Positions 1-8,088 of a stretch of 64,000 bases of DNA are shown piece by piece. The position numbers were made by a program, and so were the translations under genes. A model generated the notes under the pieces. It saw only the letters and a program-made list of their open reading frames with translations, did not search any database and was not told the DNA's origin. The stretch is from Acidaminococcaceae bacterium (lineage in GTDB: Bacteria > Bacillota > Negativicutes > Acidaminococcales > Acidaminococcaceae), in assembly GCA_017405945.1 (NCBI GenBank), contig JAFQZL010000059.1, positions 1-64,000 of the forward strand, read 5' to 3'. Positions within the stretch are counted from its first letter, which is position 1; every line of letters starts with the position of its first letter.

Positions 1-239
1 ACAGCCAGCAGGACATTATGGCAAAATACGGCAGCCGTATCAAAATGAACGAGCGCATGCCCGAAGTCCTGTCCACGGCCATGGGCAACCAGATGTACAC
101 CGCCCTGCTTCCCACGAAAGAAGACATGGACGAATTCGTGAAATATGTAGGCGAAAAAGAAGAAGACAAACCGCCCGTCGGGGACGGTATTGATTACAAC
201 GGCGCCTACGAGCAGGAAGAGTGCCACCAGGCGGATTGA
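1..239 (+). CDS. 3' end of an unrecognised gene (5' end outside window)
   Basis: The reading frame is open from the left edge and stops at 239, so only the last 79 or so codons are visible. An internal ATG at 18 has no clear ribosome binding site in front of it and is probably not the start. The visible part is hydrophilic, ends in an acidic stretch and carries one cysteine near the C-terminus (ECHQAD). I do not recognise the family and see no membrane segment. A strong terminator follows about 50 bases after the stop, which supports a real transcribed gene that ends here. Its neighbour gpsA is convergent. Confidence 0.6.
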   Translation, partial: SQQDIMAKYGSRIKMNERMPEVLSTAMGNQMYTALLPTKEDMDEFVKYVGEKEEDKPPVGDGIDYNGAYEQEECHQAD

Positions 240-288
240 GTCTGTCGACTTGCTGTAATAATATAACGAATCCAATATACTATAAAAT

Positions 289-326
289 AATAAAGCGACG
301 GACTAATCCGTCGCTTTATTATTTTT
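289..326. terminator. Bidirectional intrinsic terminator
   Basis: A perfect 14-bp stem (AATAAAGCGACGGA pairing with its complement) with a 4-base loop is followed by ATTTTTGT on the + strand. On the - strand it is followed by an A/T-rich run (TTATTTTATAG). It sits between the convergent unknown gene and gpsA and probably serves both. Confidence 0.85.
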
Positions 327-353
327 GTCCCGGCAGCAGGTCATACCGCACGT

Positions 354-1349
354 TCATCCCTTCCGTTCCGCGGTCTTGTCCCGCTCCATGAGACGGGCCA
401 CCACGGCGCGGGGATCCGCGTTATGATTCACAATGGCGTCCACCGCCCTGACGATGGGCATATCCACCTCATATTTGTCAGCGAAAGCGATGGCCGCGGG
501 AATGGCGTTGATCCCTTCCACCACCATGCCGACACGTTTCACCGCGTCCTTCGTCTCATAGCCCTGACCGATCAGATACCCGCAGCGGTTGTTGCGGCTG
601 TGCATGCTGGTAGCCGTGACGATGAGGTCCCCCATGCCCGCCAGTCCGGCAAACGTATCCCGGACGCAGCCTAATTTCTCTCCCAGCCGGCTGATCTCCG
701 CCAGACCACGGGTGATGAGAGCGGCCTTTGCGTTATCACCGTACCCCAGGCCCGCGGACATGCCCGCGGCCAGGGCGATGATATTCTTCAGGGCGCCGCA
801 GAGTTCCACGCCCTTCACATCCGTGTTGGTATACACACGCAGGCAGGAATTCATAAACACATCCTGCACTTTTTCCGCTGCTGCCATGTCCCCGCAGGCG
901 GATACAATGGCACCGGGCAGGTCCCGGGCCACCTCTTCCGCATGGGTAGGGCCGGAAAGAGCCACTACCTTCACATCTGCCTTTACCTCGTCACGGATCA
1001 CTTCAGAAAGAGTCATCAGCGTCTCCGCTTCGATGCCTTTGGACACATCTACGATGATCTGTCCTTCACGAATGAACGGATTTGCCTGTCTGGCGGCAGA
1101 CCGGACGTATACGGAAGGAACGGCAAAGACCAGCATGTCCTTGTCCTTGCACACCTCTTCCATCTCTTTCGTAAACTGTACCGCTTCCGGAATGATCATT
1201 TCCGGCAGGTTCTTCTGTGTACGTGTGGCGGCAAGCCGGTCGACTGTCTCCGGATGGGGCGACCACACCTGTACCCCGTGTCCGCTGTTGGAAAGCATCC
1301 TGGCCAGGGCCATGCCCCAGGTTCCCGCCCCGATAATACCAATGCGCAT
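354..1349 (-). CDS. gpsA: NAD(P)H-dependent glycerol-3-phosphate dehydrogenase
   Basis: This cytoplasmic enzyme reduces dihydroxyacetone phosphate to sn-glycerol 3-phosphate, the backbone for phospholipid synthesis. At 331 residues it has the usual family length. The N-terminal Rossmann motif GIIGAGTWG lies at residues 4-12, the SGPTHAEEV segment near 132-140, and the catalytic lysine in GALKN near residue 188. The C-terminal helical domain is complete. The gene stands alone between terminators: the shared terminator at 289-326 downstream and a leftward terminator at 1433-1468 upstream. No partner genes such as plsY or der are adjacent here. The identification is secure. Confidence 0.95.
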   Translation of the reverse strand: MRIGIIGAGTWGMALARMLSNSGHGVQVWSPHPETVDRLAATRTQKNLPEMIIPEAVQFTKEMEEVCKDKDMLVFAVPSVYVRSAARQANPFIREGQIIVDVSKGIEAETLMTLSEVIRDEVKADVKVVALSGPTHAEEVARDLPGAIVSACGDMAAAEKVQDVFMNSCLRVYTNTDVKGVELCGALKNIIALAAGMSAGLGYGDNAKAALITRGLAEISRLGEKLGCVRDTFAGLAGMGDLIVTATSMHSRNNRCGYLIGQGYETKDAVKRVGMVVEGINAIPAAIAFADKYEVDMPIVRAVDAIVNHNADPRAVVARLMERDKTAERKG

Positions 1350-1432
1350 CGTTCTGATCTCCTGTAGTGTTATATCTTTACTTATTGAATTATATCATAT
1401 TTACGAACAATTCCAGAATATAAATTTTTGAA

Positions 1433-1468
1433 AGAAAAAACTGCACCCCCTGTCAGAGGGTACAGTTT
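1433..1468 (-). terminator. Intrinsic terminator of the secreted Lys/Trp-repeat gene
   Basis: Read on the - strand, a hairpin with ACTG...CAGT arms around a CCCTC/GGGGG stem is followed by TTTTTTCTTTC. It lies about 50 bases after the stop of the 1520-2038 gene and before gpsA. Confidence 0.8.
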
Positions 1469-1519
1469 ACATGATCCGTAATCAAGCCTGCTTATTCTCA
1501 AAGCAGCGTCCGGGATTTA

Positions 1520-2038
1520 TTATTCCGCGCCGCCGCTTCCGCCGCCGTCACCATCGCCGCCTTGCGTATTCTCGAATATGCCGTCTCTGTTGGTGTCGTC
1601 ACGCCAGTATTCCCAGTCCCTGCGGTGCTTTTTCCTCCACTTTTCAAAATCTTTCGATTCCCAAATGGAATCCCGCTCTTTTTTCCAGTCCTTATAGGTC
1701 TTTTTGCTCCCGGGATTCCTCTTTTTCCACCGCTCGTAAGATTTCTTATTATCTTCTTCCTGCTTTTTCCGCCGTTCACTGCGGTATTTTTCTCTGGAAG
1801 AGTTCCTGTCAGAGCGGTTCTTCTTCCACTTCCGGTATTCCTTTTCAATCTGATCGGCGTCCGTCTCCCGTTTCCACCTGCGATATGCCCTCTTTATATC
1901 ATCCGAGGAGCTTTTTAACGCCATCTCCGAACGTAAAATGGGAACCGAAGACTCCAGAGAAGGCGCCTGGGGAGCCGCTACAGCCTGGGAAGCGAAGAAA
2001 ACCGTCAGGACTGCAGCAAATATCGTGGTTTTTTTCAT
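1520..2038 (-). CDS. Secreted, highly charged protein with repeated YxxWKK motifs
   Basis: A 172-residue protein of no family I recognise. Residues 1-21 form a signal peptide (MKKTTIFAAVLTVFFASQAVA, cut after AVA). The mature part is extremely rich in Lys, Arg and Glu and repeats an aromatic-x-x-Trp-basic-basic unit at least five times (AYRRWKRE, EYRKWKKN, SYERWKKR, TYKDWKKE, FEKWRKKH), each separated by about 20 residues. The end is a Gly/Asp-rich tail (DGDGGGSGGAE). It is probably periplasmic or outer-membrane associated. An ORF reads on the opposite strand, but the signal peptide and terminator favour this frame. It is monocistronic with its own terminator. Confidence 0.7.
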   Translation of the reverse strand: MKKTTIFAAVLTVFFASQAVAAPQAPSLESSVPILRSEMALKSSSDDIKRAYRRWKRETDADQIEKEYRKWKKNRSDRNSSREKYRSERRKKQEEDNKKSYERWKKRNPGSKKTYKDWKKERDSIWESKDFEKWRKKHRRDWEYWRDDTNRDGIFENTQGGDGDGGGSGGAE

Positions 2039-2949
2039 AATGTTTCACTCCTGTCATGGTTTTAATTAATTTTACCATAAGCCGGGGAAAAAAGTGTAAC
2101 AGAATTTTGTTTATTTTACTTATCTCTTCCCCCGATAGTATCCCGATGAAGCAAAGTAAACGCCGGCAAAACCGGCCCGGCACCATGGGTAAGGCGAAGT
2201 CTTTGATTAAGCCGAATGCTTCGGAAACATCCTTCTTCAGCTACACGTTCCATTCCCGCAGAAACATCAGTCCGCTACAATATCACGGGTAACGGTGCGC
2301 AGGCAGCTTTCCGCCGCTTCCTCGTTAAGGTTTCCATTTTGCCTGCCGCATTCCGAAATACCAGATTCCCGTCACCGGGACCGCAACCATTTCTAAACGC
2401 ATTCGCAGACCATTTGCCGCAGTCTGCCTTTCAAAATGACTTCAGGGTTTTGTACCGGTATACTCCTCGCTCTGCTTCTTTTGGATTTAACTGTTCCGGT
2501 TCACGGGTAGGTGATTCACGGGAGGCGCTTCCGAAATTACCCCCACACTATATACAAACAAGTTGACCCCCGATTTTTAAATGCACTTTTTTGATTTTTT
2601 TAAATTTTTTATGCATACTCATTCGATGGTTTCCGTGAAAAGAAACAAAAAAAACTCTGACTCCGGTTTTTTTCAGGGGAAAAAGAAACAGAGAAAGAGA
2701 AAAGAAAAGAAGCAAAAGAAAAGAGTAAAGAGAAAAATAAAAAGGGATATCGCTACCGCGATATCAAACAGCGTGCAGGCGCAGACCGAACCAAATCCGG
2801 ACAACCAACCAGCGGCGGCAGACTAAAACCGGGCATGAAGAGAGAATAAATATCAATGAGCATAGGCTCTCATTTTTATCGCTTTTTGTCAGACGCAGGG
2901 GTTACTGATCCTTGTCAGGCCGCAAGGGTTATTGCCCCTTATCCAAGAG
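2039..2949. other. Gene-poor intergenic stretch with purine tract and hairpins
   Basis: About 910 bases without a convincing gene. Rightward ORFs at 2216-2566 and 2581-2826 have no ribosome binding site or recognisable protein; the second is a run of Lys/Arg produced by a nearly pure purine tract at about 2682-2748. Right after the tract is a hairpin, GATATCGC...GCGATATC (about 2747-2766). A small hairpin followed by TTTTTA lies at 2856-2877, and degenerate 26-base direct repeats run from 2887 into the end of thiE. It could be a decayed gene or hold an unrecognised RNA. Confidence 0.5.
2856..2877 (+). terminator. Possible weak terminator
   Basis: ATGAG...CTCAT forms a 5-6 bp stem followed by TTTTTA on the + strand. 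The stem is short and no firm upstream gene exists, so this is tentative. Confidence 0.3.
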
Positions 2950-2959
2950 TTACTGAGCC
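2887..2959. repeat. Degenerate 26-27 base tandem repeat overlapping the end of thiE
   Basis: Two adjacent units (2887-2912 and 2913-2939) share TGTCAG...CGCA.GGGTTA.TG..CCT. A shorter third unit (2940-2959, AGAGTTACTGAGCC) includes the thiE stop codon. It probably arose by local duplication of the end of thiE. Confidence 0.5.
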
Positions 2960-3627
2960 AGAAACCGGTTCACCGCTTCGCGGACGGAAGCCGCGCCTAA
3001 TATGCCGCTGACCACTGCGACCCCGTCTGCTCCGGTTGCCAGGACCTGTTGATAGTTTTCCGTCGTGATGCCGGCAATGCCGGCAATGGGAATGCGGACT
3101 GCCTGCCGGATTGCCTTTAATCCGTCCAGGCCTAACGGTACCGTATCTTTCTTTGTATGGGTGGCAAACACCGCCCCGCAGCCCAGGTAGTCTGCGCCGG
3201 CCCTTTCCGCCGCCAGGGCTTCTTCCGCATTGTGGGCCGTGGCCCCGATGAGGAAGCGGCTGCCTATTAACGGAAGAGTACTGCCGGCTTTGCGTTCCGT
3301 GGCGCAGTTTGCAAAAAACAGCTCCGCCATGCGCCGCGCTTCCGCAACCGGAATGTCGTCCTGTCCCAGATGCACGCCGTCCGCCCCGGCTAAGAGCGCA
3401 ATGTCTAACCGGTCGTTCACAAGCAAAGGTACGTTGTATTTGTGGCACAGCGCAACCATGGCCCGGGCCTTTTCCAGCATGTCCTTCCCCAGACCGTTCT
3501 TCTCCCTGTACTGCACCAGGGTCACACCCGCCTGCAAGGCTTCTTCAACCGCGTCAAATAAGTTACGGCCGGGCGGCAGACAATGTTCATCTGTAACTAA
3601 GTATAAACGTAGATTCAATGTTTTCAT
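2950..3627 (-). CDS. thiE: Thiamine-phosphate synthase
   Basis: ThiE joins 4-amino-5-hydroxymethyl-2-methylpyrimidine diphosphate and 4-methyl-5-hydroxyethylthiazole phosphate to give thiamine phosphate. The TIM-barrel motifs are all visible: LVTDEH at the N-terminus, QYREKN near residues 39-44, DGVHLGQDD (phosphate and Mg binding), GATAHNAEEA, and GADGVAVVSGI near the C-terminus. The start at 3627 (MKTLNLRLYLVTD) gives 225 residues, the normal length; the frame stays open upstream, but the extra 43 residues are Cys/Arg-rich and unlike the family. The ribosome site is weak. The gene follows tkt, whose product needs the cofactor. I saw no TPP riboswitch in the 150-base gap. Confidence 0.9.
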   Translation of the reverse strand: MKTLNLRLYLVTDEHCLPPGRNLFDAVEEALQAGVTLVQYREKNGLGKDMLEKARAMVALCHKYNVPLLVNDRLDIALLAGADGVHLGQDDIPVAEARRMAELFFANCATERKAGSTLPLIGSRFLIGATAHNAEEALAAERAGADYLGCGAVFATHTKKDTVPLGLDGLKAIRQAVRIPIAGIAGITTENYQQVLATGADGVAVVSGILGAASVREAVNRFLAQ

Positions 3628-3729
3628 AGGCAATGGTTTAAAAACGCAATGCGTACAGGAACCGTTGGTATCCCGGAAGGATTCCCAGTCTGACGACACC
3701 GGGCAACGCGAACAGCGTGAGCGAGCGCA

Positions 3730-3767
3730 GTGAGGAAGTGGGAGGCAGGATGCCAACAGTTCCTCAC
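3730..3767. repeat. Inverted repeat just downstream of tkt
   Basis: GTGAGGAA and TTCCTCAC arms (8 bp) enclose a smaller GGCA/TGCC stem. It lies 13 bases after the tkt stop and before thiE, with no T-run, so it may be an mRNA-stabilising or processing hairpin rather than a terminator. Confidence 0.4.
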
Positions 3768-3779
3768 ACTATTTGTTAC

Positions 3780-5765
3780 TTAAAACGCCGCCTTCACCAT
3801 CGCAGCTACGTTCACGCCGGTCATCCCGTAGTGTTCCGCCACTACGCCGCCCGGCGCCGAAGCCCCGAACGTATCAATGCCCAGCACACGGTCTTCCCGT
3901 TTGGTGTAACGGGTCCAGCCTAAGGTTACGCCGGCTTCCACCGCAAAGGCCGGTACATACTTGGGCAGTACGCTTTCTTTGTATTCCGCGCTCTGCTGCT
4001 CGAACACTTCCATGGAAGGCATAGATACTACAGCTGCGTCGATATTATCTTCTGCCAGAATCTTCTGGGCTTCCAGGGCGATCTTCACTTCCGAACCGGT
4101 GGCGATGATTACGGCTTTAGCCATGTCTTTCGCCGGGCTCAGTACATAACCGCCCTTCAGAGCGCCTTCATGCACCGCTTCCGCCTGTTCATGCAGCACC
4201 GGCAGATTCTGCCGGCTCAGGCAAAGGGTCACGGGACCGGTCTTGTGCTCGATGGCATACTTCCAGGCCGCCGCCGTTTCCAGCGCGTCAGCCGGACGCC
4301 ATACCACAGAGTTGGGGATCAGCCGCAGGCTCATCACCTGCTCGATAGGCTGATGGGTAGGCCCGTCTTCCCCTACCGCGATGCTGTCATGGGTCATGAC
4401 GAAGATGGACTGGGTTTCCATGAGGGCCGCGATGCGCACCGCAGGCCGCAGGAAATCGGAGAACACCAGGAAGGTGGCGCCGAAGGGGATCACGCCCCCA
4501 TGGACGCTCATGCCGTTGATGATGCAGCCCATGGCGTGTTCCCGCACGCCGAAGTGGATGTTGCGGCCGGCGGGTTCAGCTTTGCTGTAATAGCCCACTG
4601 CTTTCATGACGGTCTTGTTGGAGGGGCCCAGGTCGGCGCTGCCGCCCACCAGTTCCGGTACCAGTTCCGCCAGTTTCTGTAAAATATCCCCGGAAGCCGC
4701 CCGGGTGGCCACGGATTCCTTGCCTTCAAAGAGTCTTTCCAATGCCGCCAGGTCTACGGTGCGGTTGCCGGATAAGGAAGCTAACAGTTCCGACACTTCT
4801 TCAGGGAACTGTTTTCCGTATTCTTTCAGCAGTTCATTCCAGTCTGCTTCCGCTTTGGCGCAGGCTTCAAGTTTATCCGCAAAGTGGGCTTTCACTTCGT
4901 CCGGTACCACGAAGCTCTGTTCCGGATCCCAGCCCGCCGCTTCTTTGGTCTTTTTCAGCGCTTCGGCGCCTAAAGGCTCTCCGTGGCAGGAGGGGCTGTC
5001 CTGTTTGGGGCTGCCGAACCCGATATGGGTCCGCACGATGATGATGCTGGGGTGCCCTTTGTCCGCCCGGGCTTCTTTCACCGCGGCTTCCAGCGCTTCT
5101 AAATCTTCGGAGCTTTCCACCCGCAGCACCTGCCAGCCGTAGGCTTTGAAGCGGGTCTCCACACATTCCGTGAAGGCGATATCCGTGCTGCCTTCGATGG
5201 TGATTTTGTTGTCATCATACAGGTAGATCAGCTTGCCCAGGCCCAAGGTGCCTGCCAGGGAAGCGGCTTCGGAGGCCACGCCTTCCATCAGGTCTCCGTC
5301 GGAGACAAGGCCGTAGGTGTAATGGTTGATCACCGGGAAGTCCGGTTTGTTGTATCTGGCTGCCAGCATGCTTTCCGCCAGGGCAAAGCCGACGCCCATG
5401 GCAAGCCCGTGGCCCAGGGGGCCCGTGGACACATCTACACCGGCGGTGACGCCGTATTCCGGATGGCCCGGGGTCTTGCTCCCCCACTGCCGGAAGTTCT
5501 TCAGATCGTCAAGGCTCAGATCGTAACCCGCCAGATGCAGCATGGCATACAGCAGCGCCGAGCCGTGGCCCGGGGACAGGATGAAACGGTCCCGGTTGAA
5601 CCACTTGGGATCCGCCGGATTATACTTCATAAACTTGTCCCAGACAGTATACATCAAAGGCGCCGTGCCCAGAGGAAATCCCGGATGCCCGGATTTTGCC
5701 TTTTCCACCTCGTCCGCCGCGAGGAATCGCAGGGTTTGCACACATTTTTCATGAATGGTAGCCAT
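3780..5765 (-). CDS. tkt: Transketolase
   Basis: Full-length 661-residue transketolase of the non-oxidative pentose phosphate pathway; it moves two-carbon ketol units between sugar phosphates using thiamine diphosphate and Mg. Visible motifs are KSGHPGFPLG near residues 24-33, the cofactor-binding SDGDLMEG...DDNKITIEG segment near 155-195, and the transketolase pyrimidine domain with FGVREHAMG (catalytic Glu) and HDSIAVGEDGPTHQP. The C-terminal domain ends in FGASAPGGVVAEHYG. The start has a good AGGAGG site about 7 bases away and a promoter with an extended -10 lies just upstream. thiE follows in the same direction. Confidence 0.96.
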   Translation of the reverse strand: MATIHEKCVQTLRFLAADEVEKAKSGHPGFPLGTAPLMYTVWDKFMKYNPADPKWFNRDRFILSPGHGSALLYAMLHLAGYDLSLDDLKNFRQWGSKTPGHPEYGVTAGVDVSTGPLGHGLAMGVGFALAESMLAARYNKPDFPVINHYTYGLVSDGDLMEGVASEAASLAGTLGLGKLIYLYDDNKITIEGSTDIAFTECVETRFKAYGWQVLRVESSEDLEALEAAVKEARADKGHPSIIIVRTHIGFGSPKQDSPSCHGEPLGAEALKKTKEAAGWDPEQSFVVPDEVKAHFADKLEACAKAEADWNELLKEYGKQFPEEVSELLASLSGNRTVDLAALERLFEGKESVATRAASGDILQKLAELVPELVGGSADLGPSNKTVMKAVGYYSKAEPAGRNIHFGVREHAMGCIINGMSVHGGVIPFGATFLVFSDFLRPAVRIAALMETQSIFVMTHDSIAVGEDGPTHQPIEQVMSLRLIPNSVVWRPADALETAAAWKYAIEHKTGPVTLCLSRQNLPVLHEQAEAVHEGALKGGYVLSPAKDMAKAVIIATGSEVKIALEAQKILAEDNIDAAVVSMPSMEVFEQQSAEYKESVLPKYVPAFAVEAGVTLGWTRYTKREDRVLGIDTFGASAPGGVVAEHYGMTGVNVAAMVKAAF

Positions 5766-5803
5766 GGTAAGCCTCCTGATTTCATTAAATTTTTTGACAA
5801 TAT

Positions 5804-5812
5804 ATTATACCA
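5804..5812 (-). promoter_or_regulatory. Promoter -10 element of tkt
   Basis: On the - strand TGGTATAAT (an extended -10, TGnTATAAT) lies about 40 bases upstream of the tkt start. The -35 region is poor, as is common for extended -10 promoters. Confidence 0.5.
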
Positions 5813-5879
5813 TTTATACAAGAATAATTCTATAGTGAATTGCTGACGGATCCGGGGTTACCCGCTCAATATAAATTTG

Positions 5880-5908
5880 TTTACGTATTTCTGTTTTTAT
5901 AGTATAAT
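5880..5908 (+). promoter_or_regulatory. Sigma-70-type promoter of the EF-G paralogue
   Basis: TTTACG (5880-5885), a 17-base spacer and a perfect TATAAT (5903-5908) lie about 40 bases before the start codon. The gene's ribosome binding site AAGGGGG follows. Confidence 0.7.
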
Positions 5909-5946
5909 ATGTCTATGCATAATTTAACTCAAAGGGGGATTAATTC

Positions 5947-8013
5947 ATGAAAGCTTATACAGGCGACAAAATCAGAAACGTGGCCATTGTAGGTCATGGT
6001 GGGGCCGGAACCACATCCGTTACGGAAGCCCTGCTCTATCGCGCAGGCGCCATCGACCGTATGTGCAAGGTCGAGGATGGGGCCACCACCACGGACTATG
6101 AACCGGAAGAAATCAAACGCGGCGTATCCGTTAACGCCACCCTGGCGCCGGTAGAATGGCGCGACAGCAAGATCAACTTCATCGACACCCCGGGCTTCGC
6201 CGACTTCGTAGCCGAAGTGAAAGGCGCTTTCCGGGCTGTAGACAGCGCCCTGATCGTAATCAACGCCACCGCAGGCGTACAGGTTGGCACCGAGCAGTGC
6301 TGGAAGCTGGCGGAAGAAGCCGGCCTGCCCCGCATCCTGCTGGTAAACAAGATGGACCGCGAAAACGCGGACTTCGACAGCATCCTGGAGAACCTGCGCC
6401 ATAAATTCGGCAAGAAAGTGCTGCCCCTGGAACTGCCTCTGGGCAAAGAAGATAAATTCGAAGGCGTCATCGACTGCGTAAAGATGAAAGCCTACCGCAA
6501 GAATGGTAACGGCTCCGACGAAATCGAGATTCCGGACGACCTGAAAGCCTATGCGGAAGATATGCATGAAAAGATGGTAGAAGCCGCAGTGGAAGCCGAC
6601 GACGAGTGCATGATGCGCTATCTGGAAGGCGAGACCATTTCCGATGAGGAAATCAAGAAATGCCTGATTATGGGTATCCGCCAGGCCCACATCTTCCCCA
6701 TGATCTGCTGCAGCGCCACCAAGAACATCGGCCTGGGCCGGACCATGAACGCCATCATCGACTATACCTACCCTGCCATCCTGAACGATTACAAGGTAAA
6801 AGACGTTGCCACCGGCGAAGAAGTAACCCGCGACGCAGGCGCCCCCATGGCGGCCCTGGTGTTCAAGACCACTTCCGACCCCTTCGTAGGCCGTCTGAGC
6901 TTCATCCGCGTGTTCTCCGGCTCCATCAAAGCCGACAGCGTGGTTTATAACTCCAGCCGTGAAAAAGACGAACGCATCGCCAACGTATTCACCATGCGCG
7001 GCAAGAGCCAGATCGCCATGAAAGAAATCACCGCCGGCGATATCGGCGTAACCTCTAAATTACAGTTCACGGTAACCGGCGATACCCTCAGCGATAAAGC
7101 CAACCCGGTTCTCTTCGCTCCCATCGCCTTCCCGCTGCCCATGTACACCCGTGCGATCTTTGCCAAGAAGAAAGGCGAAGAAGACAAAATTTCCAACGCC
7201 CTGACCCGCCTCATGGACGAAGACCCCACCATTATCATGAGCCGTAACCCGGTGACCAAGGAAATGCTGGTAAGCGGTATGGGCGACCAGCACATCGAAA
7301 TCATCATGGAACGCATGAAACGGAAATTTGGCGTGGAAGCCGACCTGCGAGCGCCTCAGGTTGAATACCGTGAGACCATCCGCGGCAAGGCCCATGTACA
7401 GGGCAAACATAAGAAACAGTCCGGCGGCCACGGCCAGTACGGCGACGTTGTGATCGATATGGAACCCCTGCCGCCGGGAAGCGGTTTCGAGTTCGTAGAT
7501 AAGATCTTCGGCGGCGCGGTACCCCGTCAGTACATCCCCGCTGTGGAAAAAGGCATGCAGGACTGCATGCAGCACGGCATCCTGGCCGGTTACCCGGTTG
7601 TGGACGTGCGCATCACCCTGGTGGACGGTTCCTACCATCCGGTTGACTCTTCGGAAATGGCCTTCAAGACCGCTTCCAGCATCGCCTTCAAGAAAGCGAT
7701 GGAAGAATCCAAGCCTGTTCTGATGGAACCCTACTACAACCTGTATGTTCTCTGCGCCGAGAGCATGATGGGCGACGTAATCGGCGACCTGAACTCCAAG
7801 CGCGGCCGTATCCTCGGCATGCAGAGCGTGGAAGAAGGCATCAGCCGTGTAGAAGCCCAGGTTCCTTATGCGGAGATCATGGAATACGCCGTTGACCTGC
7901 GGGCTCTGACCCAGGGCATGGGCACCTTCGAAATGAAGTTTGACCATTACGAAGACGTGCCGGCCAAGATGGCGGAAAAAATCATCGAAGAGAGAAAGAA
8001 AGACGCGGAATAA
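5947..8013 (+). CDS. Elongation factor G paralogue with altered GTPase motifs
   Basis: A 688-residue, complete five-domain EF-G homologue of the EF-G2-like branch. The G domain begins IVGHGGAGTTSVTEALL: the P-loop lysine (position 22) is threonine (codon ACC, 6010-6012). The G3 motif is DTPGFADF (80-87), with phenylalanine where EF-G has the catalytic histidine. G2 (RGVSVNATLAP), G4 (NKMD, 134-137) and G5 (CCSAT) are recognisable. Domain IV contains HKKQSGGHGQYGDVV and the C-terminus is normal. In canonical translational GTPases the P-loop lysine contacts the nucleotide phosphates and the histidine drives hydrolysis, so I infer weak or absent GTPase activity. The housekeeping fusA is expected elsewhere, with rpsL/rpsG. 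It has its own promoter and terminator. Confidence 0.9.
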   Translation: MKAYTGDKIRNVAIVGHGGAGTTSVTEALLYRAGAIDRMCKVEDGATTTDYEPEEIKRGVSVNATLAPVEWRDSKINFIDTPGFADFVAEVKGAFRAVDSALIVINATAGVQVGTEQCWKLAEEAGLPRILLVNKMDRENADFDSILENLRHKFGKKVLPLELPLGKEDKFEGVIDCVKMKAYRKNGNGSDEIEIPDDLKAYAEDMHEKMVEAAVEADDECMMRYLEGETISDEEIKKCLIMGIRQAHIFPMICCSATKNIGLGRTMNAIIDYTYPAILNDYKVKDVATGEEVTRDAGAPMAALVFKTTSDPFVGRLSFIRVFSGSIKADSVVYNSSREKDERIANVFTMRGKSQIAMKEITAGDIGVTSKLQFTVTGDTLSDKANPVLFAPIAFPLPMYTRAIFAKKKGEEDKISNALTRLMDEDPTIIMSRNPVTKEMLVSGMGDQHIEIIMERMKRKFGVEADLRAPQVEYRETIRGKAHVQGKHKKQSGGHGQYGDVVIDMEPLPPGSGFEFVDKIFGGAVPRQYIPAVEKGMQDCMQHGILAGYPVVDVRITLVDGSYHPVDSSEMAFKTASSIAFKKAMEESKPVLMEPYYNLYVLCAESMMGDVIGDLNSKRGRILGMQSVEEGISRVEAQVPYAEIMEYAVDLRALTQGMGTFEMKFDHYEDVPAKMAEKIIEERKKDAE

Positions 8014-8045
8014 GAGCTGAAAATTACAACCCCTGAATAAATGTA

Positions 8046-8079
8046 AAACTGCCGTGCAATTATGCACGGCAGTTTTTTT
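8046..8079 (+). terminator. Intrinsic terminator of the EF-G paralogue
   Basis: An 11-bp GC-rich stem (ACTGCCGTGCA with its complement), a 4-base loop and TTTTTTT. It lies 33 bases after the stop codon and also separates the convergent thiD. Confidence 0.9.
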
Positions 8080-8088
8080 GCTTGGTGT

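Noticed and set aside
589-1431. 280-codon frame antisense to gpsA
   Set aside because: gpsA motifs and codon use support the - strand; the + frame is Ser/Arg-rich shadow.
2216-2826. Two rightward ORFs in the 2-2.9 kb gap
   Set aside because: No ribosome binding site, no known domain, and one is a translation of a purine tract; kept only as part of the intergenic note.
3730-3767. Terminator after tkt
   Set aside because: The inverted repeat lacks a T-run on the relevant strand, so it is listed only as a repeat.
3628-3779. TPP riboswitch upstream of thiE (also examined before thiD and tkt)
   Set aside because: The conserved CUGAGA and ACCUGA...GGNUAAUNCC patterns are absent on both strands.
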